Assembly: GCA_032718865.1 (NCBI GenBank)
Contig: JALUTQ010000046.1
Location: 1,054,001 to 1,118,000 of the forward strand
Direction of reading: 5' to 3'
Source: Tilletia caries
Lineage: Eukaryota > Basidiomycota > Exobasidiomycetes > Tilletiales > Tilletiaceae
DNA: 64,000 nucleotides
The notes beneath the pieces were generated by a model. It was not told where the DNA came from, did not search any database, and saw only the letters and a program-made list of their open reading frames with translations. The translations under genes and the position numbers were made by a program. This document shows positions 56,779 to 64,000 of the stretch, in pieces (within the stretch, counting starts at the first letter, position 1; each line of letters starts with the position of its first letter).

Positions 56779-57783
56779 ATGGCCCCCGACGGACAGACAG
56801 AGCGACAATCCGCAACGGAGGACGGTAGCAGCAGCGCCAAGAAAGCCTCTACGAGCTCTGGCGCCGTCCAGCCGGAGCACTGCTACTACTGCTTTGACGT
56901 CCTCGATGCGCAGATCCATGCTGGCTCTCGCGCCAATGGCTATCGCAACAGCAGCAGTCGTGCATCGTCCTCAGCCGCAGCTGACGCCCAGGCTCATTTT
57001 GATAACGGCGATCAGGAGTTGTGAGTTCGAGATACGGCGCTGTGGAGCACCACCAGAGACCGCAGGCGGCTGCAGCTGACATGTCCTGCTCTGCGCCTTA
57101 CCTCCTCAGCCCTCTATTCGTGACTTGGAACATCTATCCTTCGACGGGGCTGTTGGCCTCCAAGCGCAAGTCTGGGGCGAGGTTGCGAGGTTGCATCGGG
57201 ACGTTCTCTCCCTTGCCGCTGGCGGAGGGGCTGCGAGACTACGCTTTGACAAGGTGAGCGAGCTTCCGCCAATGCTACTTCTGTGGGACCGTGTTGACAC
57301 TGAGGTCCACCTTCACTCCGTTCACAGCGCTCTTCATGACACCCGTTTCAGCCCCATACGCGCTGATGAGCTGCCCCGTCTAGAATGCGGGTGAGTGTTT
57401 GGTGGGAGATCAACGATCGCTCTTTGGAGCACGAGCTGATCAAGCATATTCTCACTTCCCTTCGCAGAGTCTCCCTCCTCACCGAGTTTGAGGAGTGTGA
57501 TGACTACCTCGACTGGGAAGTCGGCACCCACGGAATATACATCTACCTCCCCAACCCACACAAAGGAAGCTCACGCTCCACGCTGACGGCCACCTATCTC
57601 CCCGACGTGATCCCCGAGCAGGGATGGTCCAAAACGGAGGCGATCGACTCGGCGATCCAGAAAGCGGGCTGGAACGGGACTGTGGATGAGGCGATGCGGC
57701 GGAGTTTGCGCGTCAGGAGGTATCAATCGGAGAAGATTGCCTGCTCGTACGATGACTGGCAAGCCTGGAAAACGGATGCGTAG
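56779..57783 (+). CDS. AMMECR1-family protein
   Basis: Conserved eukaryotic/archaeal AMMECR1 domain protein of unresolved biochemical role. Four exons (56779-57020, 57110-57253, 57328-57390, 57468-57783) give 254 aa with consistent phases. A Ser-rich N terminus is followed by HCYYCFDVLDAQIH. Then come PLFVTWNIYPS, the diagnostic LRGCIGTF motif, [86 protein letters not shown] and a final YQSEKIACSYDDW. Every conserved block of the family is present in order, so the protein should be full-length. Confidence 0.95.
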
Positions 57784-58323
57784 AGCACTAGACTTGGGCT
57801 CAGTACGGAGATGCAGCCCGCCGGCCGATTCCTTCTGGACGAGTCGGACATATCGAAGTTCAGACGCTTCGCCAGCGATCTGACATCGCCTAGCCGGATG
57901 GACCCTGGACAGTACTTGCCCCTCATATGCAAGGCAGTAGCTGGGCGCAAAGGACAATACGTGTACATCAATCTCACCGCTACGATCTCTCCATTTCGGT
58001 CGCCGCTTTCGACTCGAAATCATTTTGTACAACACCCACGAGAACAAGCCCGATGGGCCGCCGCCAGGGTTCCGCCGGGTCTCCCTAGTACCTGGCTTGC
58101 GATCCGAAGTGGACCACCGGGTTTTGATCTCTAGAACATCGAGTGCAGACTCCTCCCTGTACTTGTATCGCTCGTCACAAGCATCATCTTCCAAATCGTA
58201 GTATCAGTAGACCTTTTCCCTTCTTCGTTCATTAATCTGTTGACGGACTCAAATTGCGTCGCGTGATGCGACGCGTCCAACGCGTCGAGGGTTTCGCCGC
58301 GTGGTTTCGCGAGTCCAACACTT
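57784..58323. other. Intergenic between AMMECR1 gene and miniature element, 540 bp
   Basis: Holds the AMMECR1 3' flank. A 107-codon frame (57811-58134) follows directly but matches nothing. At 58255-58315 there are nested GC-rich palindromes (GCGTCGCGTGATGCGACGC, AACGCGTCG) just outside the element. Confidence 0.4.
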
Positions 58324-58332
58324 CCTGGCTCG

Positions 58333-59000
58333 TAGTCTGGTAGAAGACCAGACCGTGTCACGTGATGCCAGAGCATCTTGCCGTGTACACGGTCTGGCAA
58401 GATTCGAGGCGATTTACTTAACACCACCACCCCTCACAGAGGCCTCCGGCGTTGGCCTCCACATTTTTCATCGGACGCATGTCACGTATCTGAGCCAATA
58501 CAACACCTTTTACAGAACGGAAAGCGGCAGTACCTGCTCCAACAAGTCGCCACCACCTTTGCTTAATGCTTCAGGTCATGTTGTCCTGTGGCCTGTGGTC
58601 TGGTGGTGTTTCCCAGTATTTGACCTTTCAAGAAATGATCAGAAAAGCCATGATCATCGCCGACCATCTATAAGGAAAGCTTGATCTCGTTGGCAGCGAA
58701 GTGCCTCTTACTGCCAGTCGATTTTTGACCCCCCATTCCTCCAAGTGATCAGGCCAAAGATGACACGAGCATGGTCTGTGAGGAGTAGAGCAACTGCTCA
58801 TGTGGTTTTCTAAGTGTTTGAGTGACATTTTATAAGTGGTCGAAGGTCCACCAGTTGTGGTGCTTCGCTCAAAATCCGACCCTCAGCGTCGGTGGTTCCT
58901 TTAAAATCGTGTTGAGTTGTACCAGACCGTCCTTCGGACGGGTACGCTGCGCCTCCGCTGCTACAAGTCTGAAGTCACGGTCTGGTCTCATACCAGACTA
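58333..59000. mobile_element. 668-bp miniature inverted-repeat element with 9-bp target duplication
   Basis: Left end TAGTCTGGTAGAAGACCAGA (58333-) and right end, read inverted, TAGTCTGGTATGAGACCAGA match over about 26 bp (through CCGTG) with two mismatches. CCTGGCTCG is present directly outside both ends (58324-58332 and 59001-59009), an exact 9-bp target-site duplication as made by Mutator-like elements. Each end is itself palindromic (GTCTGGT...ACCAGAC) and an internal CGGTCTGGCAAGA copy follows. No coding capacity. Confidence 0.82.
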
Positions 59001-59080
59001 CCTGGCTCGAGACACTTTTGGAAGAGACCACCATCGACGAGCATCAAGTGACAGACTGCAACTTCTCGTATCTATTACTG

Positions 59081-62000
59081 ATGCGTCGCAGCTTTATACA
59101 AGCTGCCCAAGAGGCGGCTCTCAATGCCGGCTCCAACGACAGTCCTGGTCCCAGCAAGGCTCCGACCCTCGCTGCCGACCTTGCGTCCCGCTCTGCTACC
59201 GGTGGCGGATATGGCCCGCTCTTGGGACGAAAGCCATTCAAGGTTCCTTCACGCGCAGGTAACTCTGCCTCTGGGAGCGCAGACGCTGGGGGACGAAGGC
59301 GCAAGCGCGTCGACTACGCGGGAATGGGCGGAGGTGAAGAAAATGCAAACGATGGCGATGCGCAGCTGGACGACGATGATGATGGAGGAGGCGCAGGGGG
59401 CAAGAAGCGCAAAGGCGCCGCTAGCATGAAGACGCTCGAAGGGGTGTACAAGGGCATCGATGCCGCTGGTGTCTCGCTAAACGCAGATCGACGCGTGTGG
59501 AAGGTGTTCGAGGCGGACAAGGGGGCCATAAAGCGCGACTTCAAGATGCCCGTCATGCGCACTGCCAAGGGGGAAGTTCTCGAAGTCCAACTGAAGCAAT
59601 CGGCCCTCGGAACAAGAAGATCAGCCGACATCCCTCCCCGACCGCTACATGACCCGCTCGGAGAGCACGCCATCGTCCTTTTCGACCCTACCACAGACGA
59701 TCGTGAGGCCGAACGGGAGAAGGCTCGATTGCAGTCGGAGCTGGCCAACGAGGAGGAGACCGTGCAGGTGGTTCAGGGTCCACACAAGAGTCTGGCAGAG
59801 ATTTTGGGGCTGAAGAAGGCGAAGAGTATGGTCAAGCCGAAGGTACCGGTGATTGTGGATCCGAGGCTGACCAAAGTGCTGCGGCCGCATCAAGTCGAGG
59901 GAGTCAAGGTGAGAATGGACTGCGCATACAACTCAATCCCCTCAGTCTGTTTTCCGCTGACCGCGACTTGTTTGACTCCTTTCGTTGGGTCAACACAGTT
60001 CCTGTACAAGTGTACCACAGGTATCACCGTCGAGGGCGCTCATGGGTTTGTATCCCCCACCCACAGACCCGCATTTACCGTTCTGGATTCACGCATTCAT
60101 GGCTGATGTGTTCACTTGCTTATTCCAGGTGCATCATGGCCGACGAGATGGGTCTCGGCAAGACACTGCAGTGCATTGCTCTGATGTGGACTTTGCTCAA
60201 GCAGTCCCCCATTGCCGGCAAGCCTACTATCGACAAGTGCATTATCGCCTGTCCGTCAAGTCTGGTCCGCAATTGGGCCAACGAGCTTGGTACGTCGTGT
60301 GTCAAAGCCACACCCGTGAGGAATGCCGGTATTGACCGCATACACCTTGCATTTTTCTGCAGTTAAGTGGCTGGGGCCAGCAGCGCCGGGTACTCTGGCC
60401 CTGGACGGAAAGCTGAGCAAGGAGGACATGCTGCTCGCTGTTCGGAGATGGTGTGATGTATCAGGAAGAGCTGTGACACAACCAGGTATGTTACCTGTTT
60501 CAAAGCAGCCAGTCATACGCTTGAAGTACTCAGCATTGGCTTCCTTCCATCCACAGTGATGATCGTGTCATACGAGACACTTCGCAATCTCAGCGAAGGC
60601 CTTGGAGAAACTGAGGTCGGGCTTCTGCTTTGCGATGAGGGCCACCGACTGAAGAATGCCGGTGAGTGTATGAAGTGGCCATGGCTGTGACTTGTGCTGT
60701 GATATCTGATACTTTTCTTGGTGTAGACTCCCTCACCTTTACTTCGCTGACCAAGATCAATGTCAAGAGGCGTGTCATCCTGTCTGGAACCCCCATCCAA
60801 GTGAGTGGGGCACCTTTCATTCGTCTAGAAGCCCGAGCTGAATGCTTACTGACTCATTCTGCTCCCCGACAGAACGACCTCTCCGAGTACTTTGCTCTGC
60901 TCAACTTTGCTAATCCTGAGCTGCTCGGGTCAAGATTGGAGTTTCGCAAGAACTTCGAGCTGGACATTCTTCGAGGTCGGGACTCGGGTGCATCGGACGG
61001 CGAACAGGCTAAGGCCAAGCAGAAGCTACAGGAGCTCAGCACGCTTGTCAGCAAGTTCATCATTCGGCGGACGAACGACTTGCTCTCTAAGTATCGTGAG
61101 TTTAATATGCTCGCAGCGTCTTGTTCCAGTCCAGTCCCTACATTTAAGACTCACCTAAGTGACTTTCGTCCTTCTGCAGTGCCCGTCAAATACGAGCATG
61201 TTGTGTTCTGCAAGATGGCGCCTTTCCAGCTGGACCTCTACCGCCACTTCATCAAGTCGCCCGAGATCAAGAAGTTGCTCAAAGGCACGGGCTCCCAGCC
61301 GCTCAAAGCCATCGGCATCCTCAAAAAGCTATGCAACCACCCGGACCTGCTGGACCTTGCCACCGAACTGGAAGGCAGCGAGTCCTGCTGGCCTGAGGAC
61401 TACGTGCCCCGGGACCGACGGAGCGTGCACTCGGAGTACTCGGGCAAGATGCTCGTCCTCGAACGTTTCTTGAACCAGATTCGGTACGGCACCAAGGACA
61501 AGATTGTCCTGATCAGCAACTACACCCAGACGCTTGATGTCTTTGAGCGGATGTGCCGGATCAATCGGTGGGGCCATTTCCGGTTGGACGGGACGATGAA
61601 CATCAGCAAGCGCCAGAAGCTTGTGGACAAGTTCAACGATCCGGAGGGAGGTGAATTCATCTTCTTGCTCAGTTCGAAGGCTGGAGGGTGTGGGTTGAAC
61701 TTGATCGGAGCCAATCGGCTCGTGCTTTTTGACCCTGGTGAGTAGTTGGCAGGGGGACAGACTGTTGAACCAAGTAAAAATGGGGGACGCTCACTCATCT
61801 TTTTGACCTGCACTGACGGTGGCCCACAGATTGGAATCCTGCTGCCGACCAGCAGGCTCTTGCCCGAGTCTGGCGAGATGGACAGAAGAAGAACTGTGAG
61901 TCTGGCTTTTCTCGAATCTGGCTCCGCTGGCTGCTTCGCATTGCCGGCGCGGAACTGAATCCTCTGTCGAAACTTCCTATCGCACAGGCTTCGTGTACCG

Positions 62001-62508
62001 CTTCATCGCTACGGGCTCGATTGAGGAGAAGATCTTCCAGCGGTGAGTAAAAGTTGCATTTCTGCTGGGGCAGAAAATCGTATCCCCCTTACCTTCGAAC
62101 CATCTGACAAATGACTACTCCTGTCTGTTTTCTCCTGTCTGTTTTCTCCCCTTCTCCATGGATCCTTTCTCCCCTCCTCCTCAACACAGACAATCACACA
62201 AGCAGTCCCTCTCCTCCTGCGTCGTCGACGAAGCCCAAGACGCCGAACGCCACTTCTCAGGCGAAGACCTCCGGGCCCTCTTCGAGTTCAAAGAAGAGAC
62301 GCTGTGCGACACGCACGACACGTACAAGTGCAAGCGATGCAACGCGGGCAAGCAGCGGATCAAAGCACAGGCGCTGCTGTACGGGGACACGAGTACGTGG
62401 AATCATTATCCGAACTCGGAGCTGCATCATGTGCATGATGATCTGTTGCGCGCAGAGAAGAATTCGGATGAGGTTTCGTTTGTGTTCCAGTATGTGACCT
62501 CGAACTGA
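59081..62508 (+). CDS. RAD54: RAD54 recombination/repair DNA translocase
   Basis: SWI2/SNF2-family ATPase that works with RAD51 in homologous recombination, stimulating strand invasion and remodelling chromatin. Start [15 protein letters not shown] at 59081; about a dozen exons. N-terminal RAD54 blocks: [59 protein letters not shown]. Helicase motifs: [15 protein letters not shown] (Walker A), [24 protein letters not shown] (motif II, DEGH as in RAD54), [53 protein letters not shown] and [20 protein letters not shown]. The RAD54-specific C terminus has [22 protein letters not shown] and [11 protein letters not shown]. It appears complete and active. A miniature transposon ends 80 bp before the ATG, so the 5' UTR or promoter is probably element-derived. 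Confidence 0.96.
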
Positions 62509-62927
62509 GGGGGGCGGTCGTTCGCCCATCAGCGTCACGCTATTCATTATCATGTCCCCCCCCCTCCTCTTGGTTCGGCTCAGATTGCCCCATCGCCTTT
62601 CTACACGCTTGTACTCTCGCATTCCACTGTACCTTCTCAAACTCTGCATCCTTCCCTTCTCTGACAATGTACGAGACATCTGTTCATCCTTGGCTCCATA
62701 CCTGTGGTCCCTCCATCTTCCGGGGACCCAGCCTGACGCCTGGTCGCGCGTACATATGTTTGCAAGCGAAACGTGTGATGTAGCGATGAACTTGGATTGG
62801 TGTTTGTGAAATTTGGATAAAAGGTGGAGATCATATCATCCAAAGTCGACCGTCGTTGAAAGGCGGAGCGACCCTCCTTCCTCCTTGGAAATGCCTTGAA
62901 ACGGCGCGCCGGGGCAGCGGCTCCCGT
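62509..62927. other. Convergent 3' intergenic, 419 bp
   Basis: Between the RAD54 stop and the stop of the minus-strand aminopeptidase paralogue. No gene seen. Confidence 0.5.
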
Positions 62928-64000
62928 TTACAACTTCGAAGAGTCGTCGAGGTACTTGTTACTCTTCAGCCACGCCTCCACGTCCGCCGCGTCCCGCTCG
63001 AGCCACTGCGAGTTGGCACGGACCGAGTCCAGGCCCTGCTGGAGACCCATCGAGTACTTCTTGACGTCCTTGTCCTGCACGGCCATACATATCAAGTGGC
63101 AGAAAAGCGTTGTGAGTATGGGTGGGTGGTTGGGGAGAAAAGGGAGAAAAGGGGACCGCGCAACTCACCTTGAAGAAAGCCTGAACATCCTCCAAATCCG
63201 CCTTCGTAGTCAGACTACTAAACGAGTACTCAATCAACCTCGAAAGCGAATAATTGCCATCAAACGCCTGGTAAAGCTGCTCATACCGCTCCTTCGTCTC
63301 GGCCCACAGCATCCGTCGACCGACCCGGTTGCCAGCTAGGCCGCCGAAGAAGTACATCCAGTCCTGCAGCTTCACGTCGCCGCTGAACAGGAGCTCGATG
63401 GTGCGCTTCAGTAGGGCTTCGTCCGTGGGGGCGCAGAGGGCGAGCATGGCTGCGATCTTGTGGTTCGGCGTCGCGGGCTCCTTGTAGATCTTGAGCACTG
63501 CAAACGAGGGTTTGAGAAGCCAACAACAGTCAGTCCATTTGACCACAGGAGCCGATAAAAGGAAAGGAGGGAAAGGGTAAAAACAACACTCACAAGCCTC
63601 ATACTCCGCCTCCCCACCGAGCCTGGCAACAGTATAAAACACAACCTGCCTCAAATCATTCGGCACAAGCGAATCCTCCCCACCCTCCAAAATAGGCGCA
63701 AACCGACGCTTACACTCCCCCACAGCCCACCCATCGTCCGCACCCACAGCAACAGCGACAACAGTCGCCCTCAAATCGCGCACCTCACTACTTTCCTCCT
63801 CGCTCGAATCAAAGCCCAAGTTCTTCGCCTGCGGCCCGAAAACATCCGCCCGGAACTTCGCAAGCGCATCCCGTACAGCTTCAGGCTGCTCAAACCACAC
63901 ACTCCCCAACGAGCGCAACGTACTCGCGCTCGCCGCGTTCACCAGATAACTCGGCTCCTCCCTGAGCGCGAGGATGAGGTTCAGCGCGCCAGACGTCTTG
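62928..64000 (-). CDS. M1-family zinc aminopeptidase, C-terminal part (runs off window)
   Basis: Only the C-terminal ERAP1-like helical domain is inside the window: SVWFEQPEAVRDALAKFRADVFGPQAKNLGFD, RRFAPILEGGEDSLVPNDLRQVVFYTVARLGGEAEYEA and [13 protein letters not shown] segments. It ends [43 protein letters not shown]...KL. It is a clear paralogue of the gene at 13851-17388: identical SVWFEQP, SSEVRDLR and [11 protein letters not shown] phrases, same exon break before the last segment. It lacks the intron that the other copy has after RDLRQT. The zinc site and GAMEN region lie beyond 64000, so activity cannot be judged. Confidence 0.93.

Noticed and set aside
57811..58134. 107-codon frame directly after the AMMECR1 stop
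   Set aside because: The AMMECR1 domain is complete before it and the frame resembles nothing; more likely 3' UTR.
22550..62508. RAD10 and RAD54 as a DNA-repair island
   Set aside because: About 35 kb and many unrelated genes separate them, with no shared regulatory sequence seen.
1..64000. CRISPR array, bacterial operons, rRNA genes
   Set aside because: No regularly spaced repeats with unique spacers and no ribosomal RNA sequence; the window is intron-rich eukaryotic DNA.

Overview
This is a eukaryotic nuclear window, almost certainly from a basidiomycete fungus. Short spliceosomal introns (mostly 50-100 nt, GTRAGT...YAG) interrupt nearly every gene. Genes are close together on both strands, and the products belong to fungal families (LCL2, LCL3, NUR1/DUF2418, KAR5, CBM21 PP1 subunit, GH55). 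Serine-rich disordered proteins, moderately high GC and many introns per gene fit a smut- or red-yeast-like lineage better than an ascomycete; I cannot fix the subphylum from sequence alone. There is no bacterial-style operon.

Layout. 0.2-8.1 kb, minus strand: a secreted GPI-type protein with 22-residue repeats, the mitochondrial release factor MRF1, a ferric reductase, and the secreted LCL2 protein. 8.2-13.5 kb, plus: NUR1-like nuclear rim protein and a poorly preserved phosphotransferase-fold (APH-like) locus containing a tandemly duplicated intron. 13.9-24.1 kb: M1 aminopeptidase (minus) with a 5-nt micro-exon and a changed GAMEN motif, KAR5-like karyogamy protein (plus), an NNF1-like coiled-coil protein (minus), Mediator MED6 (plus) and ERCC1/RAD10 (minus). 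24.1-27.7 kb: a decayed region with a GH55 glucanase relic and a 563-bp TA-flanked miniature transposon that carries a tRNA-like pol III unit. 27.7-39.5 kb: LCL3 nuclease and one very large low-complexity protein (2,929 aa by my model). 39.9-46 kb, minus: complex I 24-kDa subunit and a glycogen-targeting PP1 regulatory subunit. 46-56.8 kb: gene-poor, with a 2.53-kb inverted-repeat transposon bounded by an exact 8-bp target duplication, a long TC microsatellite and a hairpin-motif cluster. 56.8-64 kb: AMMECR1-family protein, a 668-bp miniature element with an exact 9-bp target duplication ending 80 bp before the RAD54 start codon, RAD54, and the 3' part of a second M1 aminopeptidase paralogous to the first.

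Most genes are single-copy housekeeping functions (mitochondrial translation and respiration, DNA repair, transcription, nuclear architecture, iron uptake) and do not form one pathway. The less ordinary content is the set of three structurally intact non-autonomous DNA transposons, each with its own type of target-site duplication, and several exon-intron oddities. Many gene models below were assembled by hand. Exon joins were checked for reading frame; where I give a protein length, the exon lengths sum to a whole number of codons.
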